Origin: Pseudomonas putida W15Oct28
GTDB lineage: Bacteria; Pseudomonadota; Gammaproteobacteria; Pseudomonadales; Pseudomonadaceae
NCBI RefSeq assembly: GCF_000708715.2
Contig: NZ_JENB01000026.1
Span: 1 to 64,000, forward strand
DNA length: 64,000 nt
Direction: 5' to 3'
Below the pieces are notes generated by a model, which ran no database searches, was not told the DNA's origin, and saw only the letters and a list, made by a program, of their open reading frames with translations. This document shows, one piece after another, positions 51,493 to 60,525 of the stretch; the stretch's first letter is position 1; each line of letters begins with the position of its first letter. A program made the position numbers and the translations under genes.

Positions 51493-51643
51493 TAGCGCGC
51501 CGAAAAGCCAAATGAGGTTAGCTTGAAGCCTGGACTCCATGCTGTGCGCAAAAGTTTTTTCAATTGTCTGTCCGATGTCCCCATTGTAGGTATGAGAGCC
51601 CGTTCGGAGTGGATGCATGCCACGTGACACCTTTTTCGTGCCC

Positions 51644-51672
51644 TTGGTTCCCGTGAGCTTTAGATATATAAT
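51644..51672 (+). promoter_or_regulatory. Probable sigma-70 promoter of the acyltransferase-SGNH gene
   Basis: TTGGTT at 51644-51649, a 17-base spacer, and a perfect TATAAT at 51667-51672, 35 bases before the ATG at 51708. This is one of the clearest promoters in the window and marks the start of the AT-rich block. Confidence 0.65.
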
Positions 51673-51707
51673 TCGCGCCTATCGCAAAAAAACAAATCGG
51701 GATTTCG

Positions 51708-53615
51708 ATGTCTACAGTCAGGGTTGATATACAAGTTCTTCGAGGGCTGGCAGTTGCGTTTGTAGTTTTTGAGCACTTGGCGTTGCCTGGATTTAAATAT
51801 GGATATTTGGGTGTCGATATATTCTTTGTAATTTCAGGATTTCTGATTACATCGATTGTATCCAAGGGGTTGGAGCGAAATGACTTTTCGTTCAGGCAGT
51901 TCTACCTCCGTCGGGCTAAAAGATTACTGCCTGCCTCATTCGTCACTATTCTTGCGACTATAGTGGCAGCAAAGTTTTTCCTTCCGGCCATGCAAGTCGA
52001 GTCGATGAAGCAACAAGTCATCGGTGCACTGACTTTCTCGACTAATTTTGTATTGCTTAGCCAAGCCGGGTATTTCGATATTGAGTCTGCGACAAAGCCG
52101 CTTCTACACATGTGGTCACTTGCGGTGGAGGAGCAATTTTATTTTGTATTGCCTGCGTTGCTTGCATGTGTTTCTCTAAAATATAGAAGAAATGCGCTTG
52201 TTGTTTTGGCTACTGCTAGCTTTATTGGCTGCTTGTATCTTTCAGCCAGTAATCAGTCGGTGGCATTCTATTTGCTTCCGACCCGGGCATGGGAGTTACT
52301 GATTGGTAGCATTGCATCCATGCTGGTGTCTAATGATTACGTTAAGCGTTGTTGTTTAAAGCTGGCCTTGCCTGCTTTTGCTATTTTGCTTGCAACGCCG
52401 TTCGTTAATTCTAACTTGCCACACCCAGGTATCGATGCGCTAGTTGTGTGCTTTGCTACTGCAGTAGTGTTAATCGCAAATCATCGTCTCTTGAATATTG
52501 AGGGGCGCATGCTATTTGTGAACAGGCTTGGTAATTTATCCTATTCCTTGTACTTAGTACATTGGCCTCTGATTGCTTTTGTCAATGTTTCAAGCGATAG
52601 TCTCAGTCTGTCATCTAAGATTACATTGCTGGCCGCATCTTTGGTTCTGGCAATTGCTATGTATCGCTTAGTAGAAGAGCCTTTCAGGAAGTTTAACTAC
52701 GGGATAAAGCCGTCGTTAATGATATTTCCATCTTCTGCTTTTGTTTTGGTGCTCTGCATGCACTTCTTTCTTCAGGCCAACTCCACAGAAAGGGTAAGTG
52801 AAATATTTTCTCCGAACTACGGGCTGGATAAAAAATGCGGTGCGCGAGTCTACACGGATTCTGCAAGTTGCAAGACTTCAGATGATCCGTCCGTGATTGT
52901 TTGGGGCGATTCGTTTGCAATGCATAATGTTCCTGGTATTTCATTGTCGCAAAAGATTGATATTCGACAGGCCACGAGAAGTTTTTGTGCGCCTTTTTTA
53001 AATGCCGCGCCAAATACTAAAAGAGCTCAGTTTGAAAGCGAGGCTCGTCAGTGTGTGGCATTTAATGATAGCACGCTAAAGTTTATTGAAAAGACGAAGT
53101 CTATTGATACTGTAATTCTGGCTGGCTCATACTGGCAGTATACAGTTGACACCTATGAAACAATTTCTTTTGGCGCTGATGGTAGGATGCAAGTTGAGAA
53201 GTCAGGGCTTGCGCGAGCGAAGAAAGATATGGGTATTATCGTATCCAAGCTAAAGGCGATGGGGAAAAAGGTCGTGGTCATTTCGCCGCCGCCGTCTATT
53301 AGCAGAAAAACGCTTTCATGCCTCCAAAATGAGGTGGCAAGCGGGGTCTCCACGCTGCAGTCAGCTAAGTGTATTGCGGACAGACCAACATTTGAACGTA
53401 CACACAGGGCTGTCAATGCTCTGCTAAAGGACGTCGAAAAGAACTATGGTGTGAAAGTTGTGTATCTATCTGACTATATCTGTGACAAGGAAACTTGCAG
53501 AACCAGCCTGGATGGTGTGCCGCTCTATAGAGATGGTGGTCACTTGAGTAAAGTGGGTTCTATTAAGCTCTATGAAAAAATTCCAAATGTGCTGACTGGT
53601 TTGGATAGAAGCTGA
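51708..53615 (+). CDS. Membrane acyltransferase with C-terminal SGNH domain (OafA-like)
   Basis: A 635-residue protein. Residues 1 to about 350 are an AT3 acyltransferase with ten or so helices: LRGLAVAFVVFEHLALPG (conserved histidine), GVDIFFVISGFLITS, RRAKRLLPASF and HMWSLAVEEQFYF. Residues about 380-635 form a periplasmic SGNH hydrolase-like domain with the nucleophile motif WGDSFAMH and the end motif DGGHLS. Such two-domain proteins O-acetylate O-antigen or other surface glycans. The DNA is AT-rich and codon use differs from the core genes, suggesting transfer. Confidence 0.88.
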   Translation: MSTVRVDIQVLRGLAVAFVVFEHLALPGFKYGYLGVDIFFVISGFLITSIVSKGLERNDFSFRQFYLRRAKRLLPASFVTILATIVAAKFFLPAMQVESMKQQVIGALTFSTNFVLLSQAGYFDIESATKPLLHMWSLAVEEQFYFVLPALLACVSLKYRRNALVVLATASFIGCLYLSASNQSVAFYLLPTRAWELLIGSIASMLVSNDYVKRCCLKLALPAFAILLATPFVNSNLPHPGIDALVVCFATAVVLIANHRLLNIEGRMLFVNRLGNLSYSLYLVHWPLIAFVNVSSDSLSLSSKITLLAASLVLAIAMYRLVEEPFRKFNYGIKPSLMIFPSSAFVLVLCMHFFLQANSTERVSEIFSPNYGLDKKCGARVYTDSASCKTSDDPSVIVWGDSFAMHNVPGISLSQKIDIRQATRSFCAPFLNAAPNTKRAQFESEARQCVAFNDSTLKFIEKTKSIDTVILAGSYWQYTVDTYETISFGADGRMQVEKSGLARAKKDMGIIVSKLKAMGKKVVVISPPPSISRKTLSCLQNEVASGVSTLQSAKCIADRPTFERTHRAVNALLKDVEKNYGVKVVYLSDYICDKETCRTSLDGVPLYRDGGHLSKVGSIKLYEKIPNVLTGLDRS

Positions 53616-53788
53616 AGGAAAGCGCGGCGGCATATTGGAGTTAAGGGGTATGCCGAACCTGGTCGTCTCCTTGTACGCGAATATGAATTTTGATTCTTGT
53701 CTGGACGGTGTAGATGCAGTTGCAGCCCAGATAATACAATAATTGGCACTGTGGGATTTTGGTGCGATTGAAACTTGGGGAGAAATGA

Positions 53789-54898
53789 GTGCTTCTTGGA
53801 ATTCATTACATGCGTGGCATAGCTGCGCTTATTGTTGTGCTTTTTCACTTTCGTGGATTATTGAACAATGTCTATGCTGATGCAAACTTAGGCAGGAGCC
53901 TGTTACAGTCGGGTGCGTCAGGCGTTGATATATTTTTCATGATTAGCGGTTTCATTATCATGGTTGCATCCGCCAATGAAAAAGCAAATAAACCAGGCTC
54001 CTTCCTCACGCGAAGGGTGTTTAGAATATACCCCGCATTGATTATATGCTGGGTGGTGGGTAGTCTCACAATCTACAGTAATCAGCCGGTCGTAGAGCTG
54101 CTGAAAGCAGTTATACCCCTTAATAAAGACTATAACATGCCGGCGCCCACATTTGGATTTAACCTAATGGGTCCGCCGTGGACACTGACTTATGAGATTT
54201 TGTTTTATGCTGTATTTTGCTTAGCCATTTCAATAAGCCACAAACATCGGGCGTTAGTAGCTTCGGCGTTGTTGGTGGCGAGTATTGTTTCGCTCAATCT
54301 TATTTTTAATGGTTCTGTAGAAATCAGCGCCGCCAAAACATTAGATTTAGAAACAACATCTCAGTGGACTGGGATTCTCAAAATGCTTTCTTCAACCTAC
54401 TTACTTGAGTTTGTAGTGGGTATGATGTTTGCTAGTTTTTACATGAATAAGAGCATCAGTATACCTCGAGCGCCCGCATTGATCTATTTCTGGAGCTGCC
54501 TCGGTTTGTTCCTAGTTATGTTCGCCGCGAACTATAAGCCAGGGTTTGGTCCGCAGGGATATGGGATAAGAGCACTGGTTTTGGTCTCGGGTATTGTCGT
54601 CTTAGAAAAGGCAAATGTTGAAATTTTCAAGAGCAGTATATTGAGTTTTTTGGGTGATATTTCCTATTCGATGTACATATCGCACTTCCTGATTATTAAA
54701 ATCCTATTGAAGTACAACCCCCCGGTTTGGAGCGAGACGTTAGGCTTCTCAAGGATGCTCTTGGCCACGGTGATCACGATCTTTGTGGCTACAATGATTT
54801 ATACTTTTGTGGAGAAGCCGTTCATCAGGATTGGTAAAAATGTGCACAATAAGTACTTTCGTCGTGAGATGGTTGAAGGAAAGGTTCAGTTGACTTGA
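53789..54898 (+). CDS. Membrane acyltransferase, AT3 family
   Basis: A 369-residue integral membrane protein with MRGIAALIVVLFHFRGLL (conserved histidine), GVDIFFMISGFIIMVAS, FLTRRVFRIYPALI, GPPWTLTYEILFYA and SYSMYISHFLIIK, all typical AT3 elements. It lacks a SGNH domain. The start GTG 53789, with GGGGAGA nearby, lies 173 bases after the previous gene. It should acylate a sugar in the same glycan as its neighbour or a separate one. AT-rich. Confidence 0.85.
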   Translation: MLLGIHYMRGIAALIVVLFHFRGLLNNVYADANLGRSLLQSGASGVDIFFMISGFIIMVASANEKANKPGSFLTRRVFRIYPALIICWVVGSLTIYSNQPVVELLKAVIPLNKDYNMPAPTFGFNLMGPPWTLTYEILFYAVFCLAISISHKHRALVASALLVASIVSLNLIFNGSVEISAAKTLDLETTSQWTGILKMLSSTYLLEFVVGMMFASFYMNKSISIPRAPALIYFWSCLGLFLVMFAANYKPGFGPQGYGIRALVLVSGIVVLEKANVEIFKSSILSFLGDISYSMYISHFLIIKILLKYNPPVWSETLGFSRMLLATVITIFVATMIYTFVEKPFIRIGKNVHNKYFRREMVEGKVQLT

Positions 54899-54928
54899 GT
54901 CCGGTTGGCTGAATTCAAATGATTGGGC

Positions 54929-54937
54929 TGATATAAT
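54929..54937 (+). promoter_or_regulatory. Extended -10 promoter candidate before the heparinase-like gene
   Basis: TGATATAAT, an extended -10 element without a good -35, lies about 70 bases before the 55005 start and 113 before the alternative GTG at 55050. Confidence 0.4.
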
Positions 54938-55004
54938 ATCAAATTTTGCTCAATTGTTTATGTGTGGAGTGTTATCTGATCTCTGCATGAGTTAAAATCT
55001 GAGT

Positions 55005-56549
55005 TTGCATGGTGTGTGTTCAGCTTGCGAAATCAGTGGGGTTAAATTAGTGGGCAACGGTGTGGATGGATCTGTGCATTTACTTAAATATGGAAAGTTT
55101 GATAACGTTCAGTTGGTTGAGCCCATAGATTGGGCTATGGACCCTTTCAAAGTGCTTAACTGGCGTCACAATTTTCTGAGCTTGCGCTGGTTGATCAAAA
55201 GCGTGCCTTTGGAAACCAAGCGAGCGGTAATTGTTAGTTTTTATGACTTCCATTGTAAGGCAAGGCAAGCTAACGATATGGTTGGCTCACGCATTGGTGA
55301 CCACACAACGTCGATACGCATTGATGAACTATTACGGCTTAGATATGAATTCCTAGCGGCAGATGACCATCCAGTATCAGCGCTTTGCGAAGAGATACTG
55401 CGTGCTGATATGGCAACGCTTTTGTCGGAAAAAGTATATCGGAGCGGGCATAACCACGGGGTGATGGCAGATATATCGCTTCTCAACGCAATTTCGATTA
55501 TCGGTCATCCAGATAAGAGTATCCCGAAGTACGTTGTGAGTAGGGGGATGAAGTCGCTTCAGAGTATATTTGATTCCGGCGGCTTGACTCAAGAGCATTC
55601 TATATCATATCAGGAGTATAATTATCCTGTTGCTAATAAGTTTTTAAAGGCAGCATCGAAATTTGATGGCCTTGACAAAAACTTTGGCAATATAGATTTG
55701 TCGGGTGCGACACAGAAGCTGCTTAAGTTTTTTACTCGTACAAACGATGAATATATTCCAGTTGGTGATTCCTTTAGGCGTCCGAATGCAAGTATTCGGA
55801 AGTTATGCCCTGAAATGGTACCGTCTGAAGAAGACGTTGTTTCTTTAGGGATGCCAAACAATAGGCTGTTCTGTGAAAATGGTTTTTTCTCTTATGTGAA
55901 ACAGGCAGACTCAAGGCGCCGTATTCATTTTGTTTCTGTTTGCGCCTGGCATTCAGCGAACCACAAACAGGATGATGATTTATCGTTCTGTCTTGAGCTT
56001 GACGGCCAAATGATCTTCGATGACCCTGGGTATTCGGATCAAGTGGATAAAGAGACAACTAACGCACTTAGGAATGCCGACCACCATAGCACGGTATGTT
56101 TAGATAGCGTTCAGTACTCAAATCGTGGTAGAACTAACGGTGAATCTAAGTTTACCGAATGGCGTGAAACAGATGAAGGCTTTGTCCTTGAAGGGCAACA
56201 GCAGCGCATGCCGGGTGTGAAATTTAGTCGCCGATTTGAGTTGAATAACAATTCCCTGCGAATTTCTGATCAGATTTCTACAGCTGATAAATCAGTTGGT
56301 GAGCATGGTTTTGTGCTTGCGCCAGATATCCATGTTCGCTTTGAAGGGGGGGGGGTGTGGCTATACCGAGACTATTCCGTTTTGGGAATAATAAAGCCCG
56401 ACGAGCTTGATGGCGAATGGGTTGTTACCAGGATTCACTACATTGGCAGTGATAGACATAATCTAGCGCAGACTTTACGACTGGCATACAGAGCGCCAAT
56501 AAAGTTCGAACGTAAGTTTGCATTCAATTTTTCGGGTATTAATTTCTGA
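55005..56549 (+). CDS. Heparinase II/III-family protein
   Basis: Up to 514 residues. It has an alpha-helical N-terminal part, with SGHNHGVMADISLLNAISI (the conserved Asn-His), then a beta-rich C-terminal part with HSANHKQDDDLSFCLELDGQ and DDPGYSD, the pattern of heparinase II/III lyases. In this family the histidine and aspartates near HxxDDL act in polysaccharide cleavage or metal binding. Start is uncertain: TTG 55005 has a weak site, GTG 55050 has GGGG nine bases upstream. There is no obvious signal peptide. It may act on a glycan made by the neighbouring genes. AT-rich. Confidence 0.8.
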   Translation: MHGVCSACEISGVKLVGNGVDGSVHLLKYGKFDNVQLVEPIDWAMDPFKVLNWRHNFLSLRWLIKSVPLETKRAVIVSFYDFHCKARQANDMVGSRIGDHTTSIRIDELLRLRYEFLAADDHPVSALCEEILRADMATLLSEKVYRSGHNHGVMADISLLNAISIIGHPDKSIPKYVVSRGMKSLQSIFDSGGLTQEHSISYQEYNYPVANKFLKAASKFDGLDKNFGNIDLSGATQKLLKFFTRTNDEYIPVGDSFRRPNASIRKLCPEMVPSEEDVVSLGMPNNRLFCENGFFSYVKQADSRRRIHFVSVCAWHSANHKQDDDLSFCLELDGQMIFDDPGYSDQVDKETTNALRNADHHSTVCLDSVQYSNRGRTNGESKFTEWRETDEGFVLEGQQQRMPGVKFSRRFELNNNSLRISDQISTADKSVGEHGFVLAPDIHVRFEGGGVWLYRDYSVLGIIKPDELDGEWVVTRIHYIGSDRHNLAQTLRLAYRAPIKFERKFAFNFSGINF

Positions 56550-56555
56550 GCAGTA

Positions 56556-56586
56556 TTGGCAGAAAGAGATAGTCTCTTTCTGCCAA
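56556..56586. terminator. Bidirectional terminator between convergent genes
   Basis: A perfect 14-base stem, TTGGCAGAAAGAGA (56556-56569) with TCTCTTTCTGCCAA (56573-56586), around a 3-base loop, between the stops of the plus-strand heparinase-like gene and the minus-strand membrane gene. A/T-rich flanks lie on both sides. Confidence 0.8.
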
Positions 56587-56596
56587 ATTTGCTATC

Positions 56597-58354
56597 TCAA
56601 GCCAGCGAGGGCGCCAGAGCTTGGATTTCGGAGTTGATTCTTAATATGTCCGGTACCAATTCGTTAGCTGCCAAAAATTGTTGACGTACTACGCAACGTT
56701 CAAATGAGTGTACAAAAGCAGCCAATAAAATCTCTTTGTTATCAATATTGGCTAGTGACTTTCTAGATGCCCTAGATTTCTTTATCCAGGGTGAAATGCA
56801 TTTAAGCTCGCTTTCCGTTACAGGCCAGCATGCACCGATAGGTTCTAGCGTCCACCTTCCCCATTGGCTTAGCTTTGCATGGCCACTGCAGTCTATTCTT
56901 ACTGTGTCAGGCGTAATGTCTGTATTTATAAACTGTAACGGCAGCCTTTGTAGGGTGGCCTTGATGATTGGCAGTTCTGATTTGAATACCTTGATATTCT
57001 CGCGTGTAGATTCATCACTGGCGGCTACAATGATCCTGTCAATCATTGCATCATTCAAACGGTCCCAGAGCAAAGGTTTCGAACGTAAGAACCGAGAAAT
57101 AAGTGACGCAGGGGGCTCAATAGCAAGCAGACTTCCAAACAGCTCTAGCTTTTTTGCTTTAACTTCCCGGAATGTAATTGAACTCTCACCATCCATGAGA
57201 AAAACTATGCAATGAAAGCCCTGGACCATCGTGGTACCAGAAAACTGCAGGGTTGGAAGTTTAAGATCTCTGCATGCCGCCAAGATGGTAGCCTCTTGTA
57301 GCGCCAAGTCTCTTCTTGATTTATTGAAAAGTTTAACAAGATACACGCTATCGTTTTTGTTCTTCGCTGAGCGAGCAGTGACCTCAAAGGCCGCTGTGTC
57401 AGTAGTGGCGACCTGAAACCATTTGGATGATAGTACGTCAATAGAATCATCAGTGATTTCATTCAGTGCGCTTTGAATCCAAGTGTTTCTTTCAGATAAC
57501 TCTAAGGCTTTCCAAAAATCTTGATCTTTAACTTGGTCAGGTGACGCTAGCGCGTGTCCGTGGAAGAATAGTGCATTCACCTGTATGCGATTTAGGTGTA
57601 GATAGTTGAGGTCAACTATTAAGTTGCTGAGGCGTTGTAGTGTTTGCCTAACAATTAGAATTGAAACAATTGCGATCAAAGCGCTCGAGTTACCTAAGGT
57701 AAGGTATTCCCCAACGATGTAGAAGAAAGTTAGCAAGAAGCCGAGTGAAGCGGCAAGATTAGATAGCTTGCTTGTATTTCCGATGGAGCTAAAAAATTCA
57801 AACTTATGATAAGTGAAAGCTATTATGATTGTAAAAATTATGCCGTAGACCGCTAAAGTGGCGAAGAGATATGGGTTGATAATTAAAAGGCCTGTGCTTG
57901 CGGCGGAAATAAATATTCCCGCTGCCAGGCTCCGGGAGTAACGCTGATACGCTTGTGCAGCCAGTTCGTCTTGATTATTAAATAAAATAATCTTTTGGCT
58001 TCTTTGAATTAACTGTAACGCTCCGCGTTCGGAAAATTTCACAATAATATTTTCCGCTAACGCATAGAGGCCGTAGAAAAAGACGGTCGCAATGCTTAGT
58101 GCTATGACCAAGTGTTTATGGTCAACGCTTTGAAAGTAAGAAGGGAAATAGTTAGGTGTTTTGCCGGACCCTATTATGATAATTACTTTTAGTGGAAGGA
58201 AGTATGAAATAAGCAATGATGCTTGCGAAACAAGTGTGGCAGTAACCACAATCAGGGTCTGAAGTGGAACGATCCGTGTAAGTTTCAGGCCTACAGATTT
58301 AAGCCAGAAAATAAAGTTTTTTGCGTCTGCATAAAATGAAAACATACCAGACAC
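56597..58354 (-). CDS. Membrane protein: ABC-exporter-like helices plus degenerate kinase-like domain
   Basis: A 585-residue protein of no family I can name. Residues about 15-270 contain six hydrophobic segments in the spacing of an ABC exporter membrane domain (SQASLLISYFLPLKVIIIIG, AQAYQRYSRSLAAGIF), but no ATPase domain follows. Residues about 310-560 resemble an APH/choline-kinase-like fold: a YLVKLFNKS strand with a lysine, a GTTMVQGFHCIVFLMDGES hinge, and FINTDITPDTV and KLSQWGRW where active kinases have HGDxxxxN and IDW. The catalytic residues are altered, so it may be a pseudokinase. GTG start with AGGAGCTGA at ideal spacing. It is last in the minus-strand group. Confidence 0.65.
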   Translation of the reverse strand: MSGMFSFYADAKNFIFWLKSVGLKLTRIVPLQTLIVVTATLVSQASLLISYFLPLKVIIIIGSGKTPNYFPSYFQSVDHKHLVIALSIATVFFYGLYALAENIIVKFSERGALQLIQRSQKIILFNNQDELAAQAYQRYSRSLAAGIFISAASTGLLIINPYLFATLAVYGIIFTIIIAFTYHKFEFFSSIGNTSKLSNLAASLGFLLTFFYIVGEYLTLGNSSALIAIVSILIVRQTLQRLSNLIVDLNYLHLNRIQVNALFFHGHALASPDQVKDQDFWKALELSERNTWIQSALNEITDDSIDVLSSKWFQVATTDTAAFEVTARSAKNKNDSVYLVKLFNKSRRDLALQEATILAACRDLKLPTLQFSGTTMVQGFHCIVFLMDGESSITFREVKAKKLELFGSLLAIEPPASLISRFLRSKPLLWDRLNDAMIDRIIVAASDESTRENIKVFKSELPIIKATLQRLPLQFINTDITPDTVRIDCSGHAKLSQWGRWTLEPIGACWPVTESELKCISPWIKKSRASRKSLANIDNKEILLAAFVHSFERCVVRQQFLAANELVPDILRINSEIQALAPSLA

Positions 58355-58383
58355 TCAGCTCCTGGTTGTGTGTAAGTATTATG

Positions 58384-58412
58384 GCAAGGTCGCGCTTTAT
58401 GCGCGACCTTGC
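58384..58412 (-). terminator. Strong hairpin between the lipoprotein and membrane genes
   Basis: A 12-base stem, GCAAGGTCGCGC with GCGCGACCTTGC, around TTTAT. There is no clear T run, so it may end, attenuate or stabilise transcripts of the lipoprotein gene. Confidence 0.55.
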
Positions 58413-58428
58413 TAGAACTAGATTTAGC

Positions 58429-58866
58429 TCAGATTTTCCACAGCAGCATCAACTGAGTGCTTTTATCAGCACTTGTGTATGTTGCACCAATAGGGGCTTG
58501 ACCTTTTTTCTTGTAATGCACGGAGTACACGTCTTTATCGCTACTTTTTACAATCCGAGCGTAACCAGATTTTGCGAGAGCGGCGAAGACTTCACCTTCA
58601 ACAGCCATAGAATCCTGTGGCAGCTCGAAAATATACCGTTGAAAATCACCGTCTTCCTTTTTCGACACGGTTTCACGAATGAGCTTACCATTGAAGTTCA
58701 GTACAGTACCGTCTGCAAGCGTCAAGGTTTGCTTGCTGTCCGGCCCACTAACCAGTGACTGCTTTGATTTAGATTCTTGATGCTGAGTAGTCTCTGGAGC
58801 TTTGGTTTCTCCGCAACCGGCAACGAAGAGGGCAACGAGAAGGGCTGGTACAATGTGTTTTTTCAT
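58429..58866 (-). CDS. Small lipoprotein of unknown function
   Basis: A 145-residue protein with a lipoprotein signal peptide (MKKHIVPALLVALFVAGC; the cysteine at residue 18 fits a lipobox). The mature part has a charged linker (QHQESKSKQ) and then a mostly beta-strand region (TLTLADGTVLNFNGKLIRET, SVHYKKKGQA). No family is recognised. It lies between the second heparinase-like gene and the membrane/pseudokinase gene, with a hairpin after it. Confidence 0.75.
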   Translation of the reverse strand: MKKHIVPALLVALFVAGCGETKAPETTQHQESKSKQSLVSGPDSKQTLTLADGTVLNFNGKLIRETVSKKEDGDFQRYIFELPQDSMAVEGEVFAALAKSGYARIVKSSDKDVYSVHYKKKGQAPIGATYTSADKSTQLMLLWKI

Positions 58867-58915
58867 GATGTTTACGCTATTTAGTAGTTAAGTTGGCGTT
58901 AAAGGTTGATACTAA

Positions 58916-60508
58916 TTATCTGAAATTTATTGTTATAATATTTTCTTCCCCTGTAGAAATCCATAGGCGACTAACATCTTCAGTTACACCGAGATGTTTA
59001 GAGATAATGGCACTAAACTCAGGGGCGTTTGCATTCCATCCAAGGCATGTGGACGCTTCGAGGTGCTTATCACCTGTGTCCAAGTGAACTTCAAAGTTAT
59101 CAAAGTTTAATGTCACTGAGCTGTTTCTGAACAGCATGCTGGATTGTTCTGGGATAAGAAAATTTGAATTTATTGGTACGCCCGTAGAGCTCGAGTCTTT
59201 AATGACTATCTGTCCCAATTGGATTTTAGAAATATCAATTGAGCGCTGAACTTTTTTTCCGTACATATGGCTTGTGCCACAGAATCGTCCCTTTTCATCG
59301 ATCCTGAGTGTTGGGGGGGAAACTAATTTTGAGCGATCACGTTCAGCTTTGAATGGCAATATTGGCAGGCAATGCGCGAGAGGAGATCTTACAAATATCC
59401 TCTTCTCATCCTTTTCGTTGTGGCTCAAAAGCCCGCCGTCCCCAAATACAATTTTTCCATCATAGTAGAATATGATGGAGAGGTCGTCGTCATGGCGATG
59501 ATAGTTTGAATCATGACAGTTTTTAAAGGCGAGATAGAAGTCCTTTGACTTTAAGTCTTTTCCTTTGGCAATCAGGTACCCGGAGGCTGAATAATCGTGG
59601 ACGATTAAATGTTCCGAAAGGAGCTCGCTTTCGCTTTTATCATCCCAACGAGTATCTCCAATCATTGGGAGTAAATCGTTGGGCATCGTAATTGCATTTA
59701 AAAATGCAGTTGCCTTGTCGGTAAACTCTTCCGCGCGCGATGAAATCTTTTGGTCCCCAAGGTCGGCGAGCGACAAGAGGTTATTAAGTCGAGACAGCAT
59801 AAATTTTTGATAGCCAGGGCTATTTTCTTTATGCACACCTTGCTCAGTGAAGGCGAAGTCAAGCTCATCAATCAAGCGTCTTTGACCAAGCTCTATGTAT
59901 TTCGGATAATTGCCACCGAAATACATTGCGATTGTATACATTATCAAGGACTGATCAAACCCATGATTTGTATGCTTGGAATAGTTGCTGCTCTCCGCCA
60001 GCCACTTCAGATGCTTCTCAATCAAATTCAGAATATTTTTTCTGATGCTCTCATCTGAAGGGACGAGACCTGCATACGAAGTGAATATCGCCCAATTTAC
60101 GATGTTACGTACCCGAAACGCAGCGGCATGATCATGCCAGGCGAGTGGAGAAGCTTTATTGGTCATGCTATTTGTTTGCCAGTTGTTCAGGCAATCAAGG
60201 CAGTAACTGTAATATATCTCTCGCTCTTCGGGTGTCTGAAGATCATAGCTTGAAATGAACCAGGTTAAGAATGGCAATGCTTGAATTTGCCACCACCAAC
60301 TGCGATCTTTTCCAAACTCATTCCAGTCGAAATTACGCAGATTAATAGTCTCGCGCGCGAATCCGCGCAGCTCCACTACGTTATTTTTTGCGCAGGACTC
60401 GAGTATTTTTAGATCGTTACGATTATTGGTCGTAAGATTCTTTTTAATAAAATCGATCGCGCTTTTTTCGGCTAGATAAGTCAGATCGGATGGGCGTTTG
60501 ATAAGCAT
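58916..60508 (-). CDS. Heparinase II/III-family protein, second copy in the locus
   Basis: A 530-residue protein with WWWQIQALPFLTWFI near the start, LAWHDHAAAFRVRN, NHGFDQSLIMYTIA (the conserved Asn-His), HKENSPGYQKFMLSRL and YHRHDDDLSIIFYYDGK, all typical of the alginate-lyase-like and heparinase II/III domains. It shares motifs with the plus-strand gene at 55005 but is clearly diverged. No signal peptide is seen. It starts 17 bases after the stop of the upstream glycosyltransferase gene and is AT-rich. Confidence 0.83.
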   Translation of the reverse strand: MLIKRPSDLTYLAEKSAIDFIKKNLTTNNRNDLKILESCAKNNVVELRGFARETINLRNFDWNEFGKDRSWWWQIQALPFLTWFISSYDLQTPEEREIYYSYCLDCLNNWQTNSMTNKASPLAWHDHAAAFRVRNIVNWAIFTSYAGLVPSDESIRKNILNLIEKHLKWLAESSNYSKHTNHGFDQSLIMYTIAMYFGGNYPKYIELGQRRLIDELDFAFTEQGVHKENSPGYQKFMLSRLNNLLSLADLGDQKISSRAEEFTDKATAFLNAITMPNDLLPMIGDTRWDDKSESELLSEHLIVHDYSASGYLIAKGKDLKSKDFYLAFKNCHDSNYHRHDDDLSIIFYYDGKIVFGDGGLLSHNEKDEKRIFVRSPLAHCLPILPFKAERDRSKLVSPPTLRIDEKGRFCGTSHMYGKKVQRSIDISKIQLGQIVIKDSSSTGVPINSNFLIPEQSSMLFRNSSVTLNFDNFEVHLDTGDKHLEASTCLGWNANAPEFSAIISKHLGVTEDVSRLWISTGEENIITINFR

Positions 60509-60525
60509 TAACTCAGCTCATTGAA

